Below, piece after piece: positions 1 through 9,605 of a DNA stretch of 64,000 nucleotides. Source of the DNA: Phytophthora quininea (Eukaryota; Oomycota; Peronosporomycetes; Peronosporales; Peronosporaceae); contig JAAVTG010000538.1 of assembly GCA_011947345.1 (NCBI GenBank), forward strand, positions 248,001 through 312,000, read 5' to 3'. The position numbers were made by a program, and so were the translations under genes. The notes below the pieces were generated by a model, which worked only from the letters and a program-made list of their open reading frames with translations, was not told the DNA's origin and ran no database searches. Within the stretch, counting starts at the first letter, position 1. Each line of letters begins with the position of its first letter.

Positions 1-1
1 G

Positions 2-115
2 GTGTCTGGTCTCCCCGTACGCGGACTCCAGTTCTCCACCGTGATCGGACGCCTCAAGTCCACGTCGCGCAACTCGGTTGTGCTCAAGCTGCGTCGTAAC
101 CCTTGTACGTTGTGA
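2..115 (+). CDS. 3' end of a gene entering from the left (possible PDZ-like C-terminus)
   Basis: Frame 2 is open from the window edge to TGA at 113-115. The 37 residues read VSGLPVRGLQFSTVIGRL and then a basic stretch ending in NPCTL. The pattern of a hydrophobic residue before G, then F..VI..LK, then V.LK..R resembles the last strands of a PDZ-like fold. That is a weak resemblance in a fragment, so I give no function. The upstream part lies outside the window. Confidence 0.5.
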   Translation: MSGLPVRGLQFSTVIGRLKSTSRNSVVLKLRRNPCTL

Positions 116-450
116 TTTGTGTGTTGTGTGTGTGTCAGTTTATGAATAAGAGCTGACTTGCTTGCGTCTGGATCGTGCTGGCCTTGTGCAGTCCGTCAAA
201 ATGCAGGCAATGCAAGTGCTTATCGCGCAATAAAGCGACCTGGGCGTGGTCCTTTGAAGGGGTCGGATAGCACCAACAGTGCCAACGTCCTCTCAAGTAA
301 AACGATGGCACTGGAGACTCGGTTAGGTGGTGGACTTAATGGGTCGTTAGGGGCGCGTCGAACGGCAGCACCGCCGCAGTTGATGACAACCGTTCACACA
401 CACAGAGCGTCGCCAATGCGGCAAGTCTCCATCAAGCACACCACCTGCAA

Positions 451-1418
451 ATGCAGCTGAAAACAGAGCCCATGAACTCGACGTACTTCCCGACCGATGC
501 GTCAATCCTCACCATGGGCGTGGCAGCGGCATCTGCAGTGCCACCCAGTACACTCGCCCCATCGTCTACTGTTCCGAGCGACACACAAACAGGTTTTAGA
601 GTTGCGCTCGAAGAGAAAGACCGGTATCATGCTGAGTGTCGAGCTCTTCGGCACGAATTGGCTCGAGCAATAGTTGCGCAGCGGGTGCAAAAGCGCGAGT
701 CAGATGCCCACATCGCTCAACTTCAGACGATTGTTGATAAATTCCAGCAGGAAGTCAAGGCATTGCTGCCTGAAGCTGACACGAACACAGCAGCAGCAAC
801 AGCAACACCGGCAACAGCAAATACCGAGGACATTGCGGCTCTCAGACAGAAACTTGTGGAAGCGAAACAGGCTCTTGCGAAGCAGCAAGCAGAAATGCTC
901 ACTCTGCAAGAACGGGAGTCTCGGCATGCTCTCCCAGACGCGCAGCGAGTCAAGTGGCAGTTGGTATCGCGGATGCGGAAAAGTGTTCTTCAAATCGACT
1001 GCAAGGCAGCGTTGCAAGCGTCTCCAGTTGGCGCTGTTAAGATCGTTGGCCAACAAGAGCCACTTGCATTCGACGAGCGGTTGGATGGCGTCCGTCCGAG
1101 CGCGTTTGCGTTGCTTGTTGGACAGGAGAGCTGTAAATCGGGATCGACAGACGTCGAACTGAAGCTTGACGCCAAAGCTTGCGCAGAGGTAAAAATCTTG
1201 AAGACTTGAAGAGCTTATGGACACTGTGCTAACAAAAACTTATTTGCTTCATCTTCTTCTTCTTGCAGCTGCTGGGTTGGAATCTGCGGGAAGTGGTGGT
1301 TCAAGCTGGGAAAACTTATTCTGTGAGCGTGATGGATGCCGTTCACATCAAGTACATGCGGGCCGAAGAAGCGCTCATCGCCTCGTGGACGCTCAGTGTG
1401 AACGACACTAACAAGTGA
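451..1418 (+). CDS. Two-exon coiled-coil protein of unknown function
   Basis: Exon 1 runs 451-1188 and exon 2 runs 1269-1418, joined across an 80-nt intron with a GT donor at 1189, a CTAAC branch-like site near 1229 and a pyrimidine-rich TTGCAG acceptor ending at 1268. Without splicing the frame stops six codons into the intron. Splicing adds about 49 residues ending in SWTLSVNDTNK. The protein has a Ser/Thr/Ala-rich start, then heptad-like helices around residues 50-110 and 125-165, and a globular tail. An Ala/Thr-rich stretch follows a CAG/CAA-rich tract near 786-822. The start could be the ATG at 451 or at 472. I do not recognise the family. The next gene is convergent, and the 208-bp gap holds a CT-rich tract at about 1536-1560. 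Confidence 0.7.
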
Positions 1419-1626
1419 AGACTGTTTATCCAAGCTTGCGCCATAAGTGTTTTCCAAGCAACAACAAACTCGTTGCAAACTCATAGACAAACAAACAGCA
1501 GTTAGGGAAATCAAAGTGTGTGGATCTTTCAGACATTTCTTTTTCTTTCTTTCTTTCATTTTCTATTGCAGATCAACAAGAACGAGTTGGGGGAAGTATG
1601 TCAAAACCCACTTTCGTGTGGTGGGG

Positions 1627-4600
1627 CTATCGCTGGCATACCATGGGAGACAACGGGTGTGCTGGTAGGAAAGGCACTTCCAGCACGTGCTCGTTGATCA
1701 CAGCCATGATGTTCGCGACAGAGTCGTCCTCATCTTCATCTTCTTTGCCATCTACCTTGACTTGGTATTGAATGGCGCCGTCCATCAGCATCACATAGGC
1801 ACGAACGAACTGCTGGCGAATGTATTTGTCACGCGAGCCCTTCAGCACATGGGCCACGTCGTAACCAACCTCAAACGGGTCCTCGATGCTCAACCGCGTC
1901 GTGAAGCGCCATTGGCAAGAGTGGCGCTTCTCGTCTTTCGTCACAGTACCTGCATCTTGGCGACGGATGCTCACGACGTCGCGTGTAGCATCAAATTGCA
2001 GTCCAAAGTAGCGGAGGAAGCCTAGCAACAGCTCCCCGACAGTCTGTGTGTTACGAGCGCAATGTTCATTAAGCACCGCCAACTTCTCGTCAGGTTCGCG
2101 GAAAGCGAACGGGTCGTAGAAGTACGTCTCGATGCCATTGTGACCGTCGCTAGATGGGTCCAACTCGTCGCTTGGGCCACGACATAACACGCTTGGCAGC
2201 TTCTCTCGAGGTTCCTCTGGCCAGTTAGGTGGTAAGGCCTGAAGTACAGGCAACACGGGAGGAGTTTGACGCTGAAGGTAATGGATCAGTAGCAACAAGT
2301 AGCCATATGAAGACAGCGTGCCTTCAGCGGCGCAGTTCATGCGCCGTTGCTTGACAAAACGCTTCAACACATACGCTAGCATGCGTACACGAGGGTCCGC
2401 ATTGGCGTAGGCGCGCAACAGCGACGTATTGCGCTGGGCCAAGCGGTTCTCTACACATAAGTCACACTCAATCCCAGAAGCGCGAGATACAAACATAACA
2501 ATCGGGATGCGTGCAGTGAGACGCGTCGTATCGACAGAAGTAAACAGATCGGGGCGGGATTCCAGCCGCGCGACCACTTCGAGCAGCATGCGCTGCTTCT
2601 CGTCGACGGTGGGGAACTGGACTCTGGCAGTACAAGACACATGTCCATATCGCTGTTCTCGTTGCCAAAGTCATTGGCTGACGAGCCAAACACATCCAAC
2701 TCGCACGAGAACGGCAGCTTTGAGATCACTTCCGCATGCAGCTGATCGTAAATCGCCTGACGAGAAGCTCGGAACGCTGTACGGTCAGGCATCAGCGTCG
2801 CTGCCTCACGTTCCACCCAATTCGACAAGCCACTAGCAACAAACGTCGACGAATGCAGTAACTTGGCCTCTGCGTCGGATCCTGTATCCAAAGAAGTGAG
2901 TTCAACCGGTGCAAAGCCAAAGTGTTCCAGCCAGAAGGCGCTGCGGTCGGTATCGCTGGCAAAGTAGAGGCCACTGACTTGGCAAAAGCGCTCGCGTTGA
3001 ATACGAGAGATGTCTGCAAGTTGGTCGTCTGCCACCAACTCCCTCACGTATTTGTTGGCTTCTACAGCGTTGAGCACGTTCCGCAGCGTGCCATGGAATG
3101 TCTCCATGGGGTGTGGGATCGTCTCTGTAGCTGTGAACGACCGCGCAATGTCCTCAGCGCGGCGTTCAAGTAGGCGAAGGCACGCCTCGAGTAAGTCTCC
3201 AAGTAGCGCATGGCCATGCAGGAACACTGTTTCTACTTGATCTACTAGTCGCATCAGAGCAAGCAGTGCACTAAGCACAAGCCCAGCGTCTCCATCAGTC
3301 ACACCTTGCTGGAACTTGTCATGCGTCGCTCGTAATGTATCAATGAAGTGGCTGTATTCCAGACAAACCTTCAACCGGTTGCTGCGAGCAATGGTCACGT
3401 TCGAATAGGACACCTTGCCGTGGTGATGGTTGTCATGATGGTCATCGTTTTGCGAGTGGCCTTGTCGCTTGCCGTTGGGCTGGTGGCTGTGACCGCTCTT
3501 GTCTTCAAACACGCGGAATTCAAACTCGCCAGGCGAGCGCGGCGCACGGAATGTGATTCTCGTGTTCAAGTATCGGTAGTTGCGGTGCAATTTGTTCTCG
3601 AACAGCACTTGCTTCACAAAGATTGGCTTGTCGTTGGTGGGTTGTCCGAGTCGGAACAGCCCAACAAGTAGAATACGCCCAACCACACACTCCTCTGCTA
3701 GAAGAGATACTTGCACCTTGATATTGTCGTTCGGTTTGGTAACTTCGGGCGCAACGTGAATCGAATTGCCTTGGCAACCTGCCGTTGAACTTGGCGCCGA
3801 GTTTTCGCGGTACAATTGGGGCGATTTGGCTGGCGAGCGACGCGTACGTGACGGAGTTGAGCTTCTTGAGTGCGATCCTCGCGATGGGGACATTGTTGGC
3901 GCTAGCCTTCCTGGGGAACTACTTCGTGGGCTAGCAGCCGGGAAACCGGGGAACCCTCCCATCACAGGCGACTGACTTGGCATGTTTCCACCCGATTGGG
4001 GGTACAGATCCCGTCCACTGAATGCCGCATTGTTGCTGCTGCTGTTGAGCATACCTAACAGATCGCTTCCCGATCGAGCTAACGGCTGATGCTGTTGTTG
4101 ATGCTGCTGAAATAGCAAGCGATCTCCTTCAGGCTTTGGGTGCTGATACAGCGCAGCCATTTGCGCGTTCATTTGATCACGTAGCGACGCTGACGACGGT
4201 GACGCCGACGATAAACTGGCGGACGAGTCTCCCCATCCGCCGAAAGCTCCACGTTCATTACTACCAAATCCACCACCACCCAAATCCAGATTGAGCATTG
4301 CGTCCGAGAGATCGAACGGTCTTCGTTCAGTCGTTTCAGTTGACAACCTGCGTCCTCCAAGTCCTGAACCTGAAAAATTACCTGAACTTTGGCCTAGCTC
4401 CAGGCCCCCAGAGAGGACAGGGAGCTTGGACCAGAGCCCATCACAAATCCCTGTTGTTGCTGGTGATGAAGCTGCTGTTGCTGCTGCAGATGATACAAAG
4501 GCTCTGTTTGTTGTCCTAGAGGCGGTGACGACGGCGGTAACGGTGGTCCCATGGGTAGTGGCGGCTGTTGTAGGCCCATACCCAGTCCCATGCCCATAGA

Positions 4601-4816
4601 GGGATTGGGGGACGTTAGACCCAGACCAAGACCGCCCAGCTCCAAGTTACCGCCTAGTTGGCTGCTGTTACCAAGTGACGATGGCTGTCGACCGAGAAAT
4701 GGGTCGTTACCGAAGCCGCCGAGGCCCTGGAAGCCTTGTCGTTCAGTGGCTGTGTCCGACTGGAAACGCCCATTATTGTTATTGGGCGAGCGCGGAGGCT
4801 GCGGCCAAGCGGCCAT
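1627..4816 (-). CDS. Non-canonical poly(A) polymerase / terminal uridylyltransferase-like nucleotidyltransferase (two frame breaks)
   Basis: Enzymes of this family add A or U residues to RNA 3' ends. Reading the minus strand from ATG at 4816, there is a Gly/Pro/Gln-rich N-terminus with Q runs, a long disordered Ser-rich region and a mid-domain. The nucleotidyltransferase core follows with the GSS helix motif and a D-x-D pair (SDMDM) near 2650. The third acidic residue is in ECDLC near 2455. After it comes a helical PAP-associated region (LSSYGYLLLLIHYLQ) and an acidic C-terminus. The frame is broken twice, at a five-base C run (4405-4409) and a four-base G run (2611-2614, plus-strand bases). 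At each point one more base in the run rejoins the two halves of the family pattern. These are either consensus errors or a recent pseudogene. Family call strong; substrate unknown. Confidence 0.85.
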
Positions 4817-5233
4817 TGGGATACTATAAATAGGGACAGAGACAGCGGATTGCGCTCGTTAGTAGTCGAATTGCAGCGGAAATACGATAGTGCAGACGAC
4901 TGAAATGTATAGAGAGGTAGCAGAGATGGAGGAGAAGGATATGGGCGTACGTACCGAGAGAAGCGACTGCAGGGGCGCTAGATAGAGGGAGGCGCGGCAG
5001 GTGGGGCGCCCGCGTTTTGACTGTGAGGATTGTGAGGGGAGCTATCTGAGTGTGCCAGAGTACCACAACATGCTCCAGATTGCGATGTGGGACTGGTTGA
5101 AGTCAAGCTGCAGACGAACGCAATTGAGACGAGAGCTTTCCTCTACGTGGTGACCACACATGGATGACATTGGCCTTTACTTGCTATGGAGCTGGAACGG
5201 CCGATGGCGATCGCCTTGTCCTGTTTGTCTGCT
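4817..5233. other. Intergenic, no supported gene
   Basis: This 417-bp gap lies between the start of the nucleotidyltransferase gene and the 3' end of DPH5, both on the minus strand, so it should hold the former's promoter. A TATA-like plus-strand string (ACTATAAATAG) sits at about 4824. An 80-residue open frame here has no protein-like features and I do not call it. Confidence 0.5.
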
Positions 5234-6256
5234 CTACTTCTTGATACGGAACTGGTTGAGCATCTGGAACAGCAAACACGTGAAATCTCAATCAACAACG
5301 AGAATGAACAGCAGCATGACGACTCACCTCCTCCTCTAGTGGATGCACTTCGCCGCAGATCGCGAGGCAGTGCAGCGGAGCGCCAAAGTCGGCGGTCAGC
5401 AGCTCCTCCATCGTGCCGGCGATGATCGTCTGGTCCTTCTGGCCGAGGCGGGCCATGCCCACGCACAGCGTGTCCTTAGTATAAGCTCCTTCTTGTCGCT
5501 TCTCCTCGATCTCAATGAGCTGTTCTACCGCCTGATTCACCGACATGAAGCGAGGGGCAGGAAAACGGTGCGGCCACGACACATGGCCTCAAAGTCGGGC
5601 TCCTTCACCTTGATGTCCAGCAGACACAGCGTGTGCATGCCGCCGCCGCGGTTGTACTGGATCTTCTCGTAGAAGCTGTCGGGGCGCCACTCCTCACGGA
5701 AGAACGGGATGGACACGGTCTGTCCGAAAGAGTAGAGCTGCAGTCCGCAGGCCCCAGCAGCTCCCATTACTGAGGCATTGTGGATCACTTCCACCTTGAT
5801 ATCCAACTCCTTGGCACGGAGAATTAAGTCGGAGTGGGTCGTCGCACTGCAATATCCATCACAATAATAATATTAATAAAGAATACAATCAGAAAACAAT
5901 TCAATTCAAGGGAATGTATCATAAACTTTACCAGAGCGGGTCGCCGACGACGAGGAAGGCCACGTCGTCATCTTTGGCGTCTGCGAAGATCTGATCGGCT
6001 CCGGTTTCGACACAGTCCCGGTCGGCCAGAATTACTTCACGGCCGTAGAATTCGCCCTACCAGGTGAAATAATGTCAGTTATTGTAGTCATTGGAGGGTT
6101 TAGAAGCTTGTAGCGCACCAGTTTGTCGAGCTCCACGCCCAAAACGGAGGTGTAGTTCTCCAGGAAGACCTTCTTGGACTTCTTGATGGCGTTGAGGCCG
6201 CGCAGCGTCACGTCCTGCTCGTCACCGAGGCCCAGACCCACCACGTACAGCACCAT
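5234..6256 (-). CDS. DPH5: Diphthine methyl ester synthase (four exons, one frame break)
   Basis: This is the SAM-dependent methyltransferase of diphthamide synthesis on elongation factor 2. Exon 1 (6256-6119) starts [20 protein letters not shown], the N-terminal SAM-binding loop of the family. Exon 2 (6056-5932) carries ILADRD and FLVVGDPL. Exon 3 (5846-5328) carries [17 protein letters not shown] and RFMSVNQA. Exon 4 (5263-5234) encodes MLNQFRIKK. The introns are 62, 85 and 64 nt with GT-AG ends, and all phases agree. The frame slips once at a four-base G run (plus strand 5554-5557), just before the conserved RFMSVNQ segment. One extra base would restore the family pattern. The exon structure is otherwise intact, so I treat this as a functional gene with a probable consensus error. 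Confidence 0.93.
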
Positions 6257-6406
6257 TGCCGATGAGCTCTTGGAAAATGTATCAGCCAGTCAAAAAGTGA
6301 CACGCTTCAGAAGAGTGACGGCACTCATGTGAGGGGAACGCGAAACGACGCGAAGCATGGCTACATTTTTGCTCACGATGCACGCAAGAAGAGATGGCGC
6401 TCGGGG
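6257..6406. promoter_or_regulatory. Short divergent promoter region
   Basis: Only about 150 bp separate the DPH5 start codon (minus) from the proposed start of the next plus-strand gene at 6407. Both promoters must lie here. I see no clear TATA box. The assignment is by position only. Confidence 0.4.
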
Positions 6407-7523
6407 ATGAAGAAGACGCCGATCCGGTTCGATGGAGGTGGCGTCAATGAGGAAATCACCTTCAATCGACCCCTCCAACAGAGCTGACGGTCGAGAGGAT
6501 CCCAGCACTAGTGCGAGAAGGTTGGAGAGATGTCCTTGCATCGCTGTCATTTCTTGACGTTGACCGACGTTTGCAGTCGACAAGTTGATGCAGGCGTTGC
6601 TCGCAGTTCCATTCACACCTGGTACTAGCGAGGTAAGTTTAGACTTAGAGTTGAAGAAGCTGTCTTTGCATAAAGTTGTGTTTTTGCAGGCGATGGATGC
6701 GAGTGAGGAGTTGATGCAGCGAGCTGAAGACGTGGACGAATTCCGGCAAAGCTTGAGGCCGGGGCCCCTTCAAGAGATTGTCGGGAAGCAGGTCCAGCGG
6801 ATTGAGGAGGCAGCGCAACATCTTCTGTCCTCCAGGGTCGATTTGGTTCCTCTTGGCGTTGACAAGTATGCTTGATGCTGACGTGAGTGGACGAAAGTTT
6901 AACCACGTTGTTTCTTACTACTGTAGACCACGGACGAGACCAGTTCCAATCCGTGTGACTCCTTTCATGGGCTCGGCACTTGCTAGAGCTGCAGCAAAAG
7001 TTGGCGTGAGCGCGAGAAAGCAGCACAGTATCAACAGCGTACGAAAGCCAGCAGCTAAACCGCTGTACAAGTGGGAAAAGCGTCGCTTCCTGCATGGTAG
7101 CACTGTGGCGCAGCCAAACGTAGCCGCAGCAAAGACTCGTGCTGGACGAAAGCCAAAGCCGGCAGAACAAGAGTGTGCGAATGACGTTCCTTCGTTCGAG
7201 TGACTGCAAAAGGCCTAATCTTTGTCGTGAAACCGAGCAGGGTTGGATGACGTTGACGAAGCTGCTACGGAACTGCGCCAATGCTCGGAACCGGGACATT
7301 ACACGCACTCTCCTGCTGGAAAGGCAGCTAAACCTGTTGATTCCCCACGTTGCTTCGAGTTCCAAGTCGTCTTGACTGAAGAAGAATTCAAGTCGCTCAA
7401 GGTAACAATGCTACGGTATCGTGTTGGTAGTTACATCAGAGCTTAACCATGTCGTATCCATAGTTTCAACGACGGAGGCTCGAAGCTGAACAACGTCACT
7501 TATCGCGCAGACAAAAAGCGTAG
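6407..7523 (+). CDS. Unrecognised basic, partly helical protein; multi-exon, several frame breaks
   Basis: The best model starts at ATG 6407 (MKKTPIRFDGGG). Three introns are clear: 6633-6689, 6866-6926 and 7402-7463, each with GT-AG ends and matching phases. Protein-like stretches are ELTVERIPALVREGWRDVL, MDASEELMQRAEDVDEFRQ, a basic central part with KPLYKWEKRRFLHG, and a C-terminus LTEEEFKSLK spliced to FQRRRLEAEQRHLSRRQKA before TAG at 7521. The frame is interrupted near 6480, near 6575 and between about 7200 and 7243. The first two could be single missing bases; the third could be an unrecognised intron or two indels. I cannot assign a family. Confidence 0.5.
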
Positions 7524-7753
7524 TTCAGCAGTACTTCCATTCTTTCCAACGTCAATGCCGTTGAACGTGATGGTATTCACAGCAAACTCAAGCGGAGAAA
7601 GCTTTACCATTTTCACTAAAAATACAGCGACATGAGATGCATCGACAAGATGCGATCAGAACCCGCCTTCATCAATTGATCCACGCGTCCTTGGAGTGTT
7701 CCGGCGCTGATCACTTTCCAATTTCCACGACTTACAAGCTTCATCGAACAGGA

Positions 7754-9466
7754 ATGAGTCACCCAACCTTCCCGCTTTACGGCTATGAGCGGTTTTTCGC
7801 GATGGACCCCACCACGAGCGCCAAGCTAGCTCATGTTGCCACCCTGCGCGGAGACATTCCCAGACTGCTGCAGCATTTGCCAACGGCAGTGCTTCAAACG
7901 TTCAATCGACACCCCAAGATGCGTGCTGTTGTGCTGCCTGGCAGTGCTCCGGACCAAAAAGCCATGATTTGTGCGCCACTGGCGGACGTATCGGAACTCA
8001 AGTCGCTGCTCAACGTGTACGAGTGCGCTCCTGATGAGGAAGAACGCGCTGAACAGGAACGCGCGGATGCAGCTATCGAGAGTTCGACCACTTCGCAAGT
8101 GCCGCTTCTCCGCTGGATGGAATTCGTCCAAGCTGAGTGTGAAAAGCCCGTGGATCGCGAAAAGGACTTCCCCTTCTACCTCTACGTCCGCGTCGACAAG
8201 TCCACCCAGACATTTGCACGACTCATCTTGTTCGCCGACCACTACATGTCGGACCCCACATCTGGTACTATTATTCTTTGTGAAATCCTCGAGACTGTTG
8301 CCAATCTCAGCAACTCTGTGCCTACTGATGCAACTAGCGAGCTACCATTACGCGAGTCCCTGTATGAAGCCACCCACTACGTCAACCCGTGGATGAACGT
8401 ATTCCACGAGGCCGTCTCCAAGTATGTCATGCAGCCGTTGATGAACTTCGACACTTCAGCATTCGCCCCCGTGCTGCCCATTCAGACGGCAACGCAGCAG
8501 GATTTTGCGGGAACTCCGCCGACCCCGCAAAACCCTAGCTTCGCCCTGTTTGGACAGGGTTCGGAGGCCAGCATGCGAGGTGCCATGGCGCGCTGCAAAG
8601 AGGAAGGCGTCAGCCTCCAAGGTGCTATCATTGCTGCTACGACCATGGCTTTCGGTCTCACAAAACACAACGGTTCGTTGAATCAATGCACCGAACCACT
8701 TCAACTGCGCATGGATGTGATCGGCGATAGACGCAAGGAAGTGGAGTTGAAGGCACTCAGCGGTACTATCCCAAAACACTCTGAGGAGCCTGTCGGCCTT
8801 TACTCCAGCTCTGGCAACCTCGTTTTCACTAGCAGTGAGGGTGTCCATGCTCATGAAATGTCGTTCTGGGACGTCGCGAGGAAGGCCGATCACGAATGGG
8901 AGTGCGTGCTGCATGGTCACGAGCTCAAGATGCAGTCTGTTTTCGCCAATGAGACGCTCAACGCTGAAAACAGGGCCGACACCGGTCTGCATGTGACCAA
9001 CAGTGTTCTCAGTGACGTGGCTGTGTCCTTCTTGGACTGCACGGACGCTTCCTCTTCGCCCTTCCCCAACGAGATGAGCCTCGCCGGCAATAGCGTGACG
9101 GTGGAAGATTTGCACGTGTACAACTCGCTGCCCTCACTCAGTTCCACCTGCAAGTTGTTTGTGACGTCGCTGTCGCACTTCAACTACGGATTGATGCACA
9201 AGCTTGAACCCAATTTCGCCCACACGCTGTTCGCCTGGTTGGTGCGTTGCACTGAGCGCATCGGCGAGTTCCGACAACAAGATACCTTTGCACAGGCAGC
9301 TGATCGGCTTGTAAACGGAGCTGCAGTCGTAGCCCCCAGCGACATGGCCTCGACGGTGACTGAAGCTCTTGAGATCACCATCGACGACGCTTCCTCGACG
9401 ACGACGACGGCCACTGTTTCTGTCGCTGATGAAGGCGATGTGGTCGTCGTTACGACGTCCAGCTAA
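7754..9466 (+). CDS. Condensation / CoA-dependent acyltransferase-like protein, 570 aa
   Basis: One long intact exon. I choose ATG 7754 (MSHPTFPLYGYERFFAM) because upstream codons in frame look non-coding and this start gives the usual N-terminal entry of the family. The motif ADHYMSDPTSGTIIL near residues 160-175 matches the active-site H-x3-D of the chloramphenicol acetyltransferase/condensation superfamily, although the common HHxxxDG is varied here (H-Y-M-S-D-P). A second conserved-looking block, SHFNYGLMH, is near residue 475. The C-terminal 50 residues are Thr/Ala/Val-rich and probably disordered. No signal peptide is seen. The substrate cannot be told; ester synthesis with alcohol or fatty substrates is possible. 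It is tail-to-tail with the next gene. Confidence 0.7.
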   Translation: MSHPTFPLYGYERFFAMDPTTSAKLAHVATLRGDIPRLLQHLPTAVLQTFNRHPKMRAVVLPGSAPDQKAMICAPLADVSELKSLLNVYECAPDEEERAEQERADAAIESSTTSQVPLLRWMEFVQAECEKPVDREKDFPFYLYVRVDKSTQTFARLILFADHYMSDPTSGTIILCEILETVANLSNSVPTDATSELPLRESLYEATHYVNPWMNVFHEAVSKYVMQPLMNFDTSAFAPVLPIQTATQQDFAGTPPTPQNPSFALFGQGSEASMRGAMARCKEEGVSLQGAIIAATTMAFGLTKHNGSLNQCTEPLQLRMDVIGDRRKEVELKALSGTIPKHSEEPVGLYSSSGNLVFTSSEGVHAHEMSFWDVARKADHEWECVLHGHELKMQSVFANETLNAENRADTGLHVTNSVLSDVAVSFLDCTDASSSPFPNEMSLAGNSVTVEDLHVYNSLPSLSSTCKLFVTSLSHFNYGLMHKLEPNFAHTLFAWLVRCTERIGEFRQQDTFAQAADRLVNGAAVVAPSDMASTVTEALEITIDDASSTTTTATVSVADEGDVVVVTTSS

Positions 9467-9605
9467 GGGTCAAACTTCGAGGCAGAACATCTTGAACCGA
9501 GTTACACTTTCATCCTAGTTGATTTTCTGCTACTGTATCAGGATAAACAAAAAAGTAATGAAAACAGCACTAGTTACGTAAAGAAAACATCATGGCTTAG
9601 CTCTG

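Noticed and set aside
158..460. A 100-residue plus-strand frame upstream of the coiled-coil gene
   Set aside because: No domain, low-complexity look, and out of frame with the following gene; no splice path joins them.
700..1224. A 174-residue minus-strand frame
   Set aside because: Antisense shadow of the coiled-coil exon, with poly-Cys from the CAG/CAA tract.
1520..1573. Pyrimidine tract ending TTGCAG that looks like an intron acceptor
   Set aside because: It lies beyond the stop codon of the plus-strand gene and leads into antisense of the next gene; no matching coding exon. At most a 3' UTR intron.
4345..4393. A possible 35-nt intron in the nucleotidyltransferase gene
   Set aside because: The third frame is open right across and continues the Gly-rich protein, so a one-base slip at 4405-4409 explains the break better than such a short intron.
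5143..5466. A 107-residue minus-strand frame at the DPH5 3' end
   Set aside because: Reads through the last DPH5 intron in another frame; the spliced exon 4 accounts for the region.
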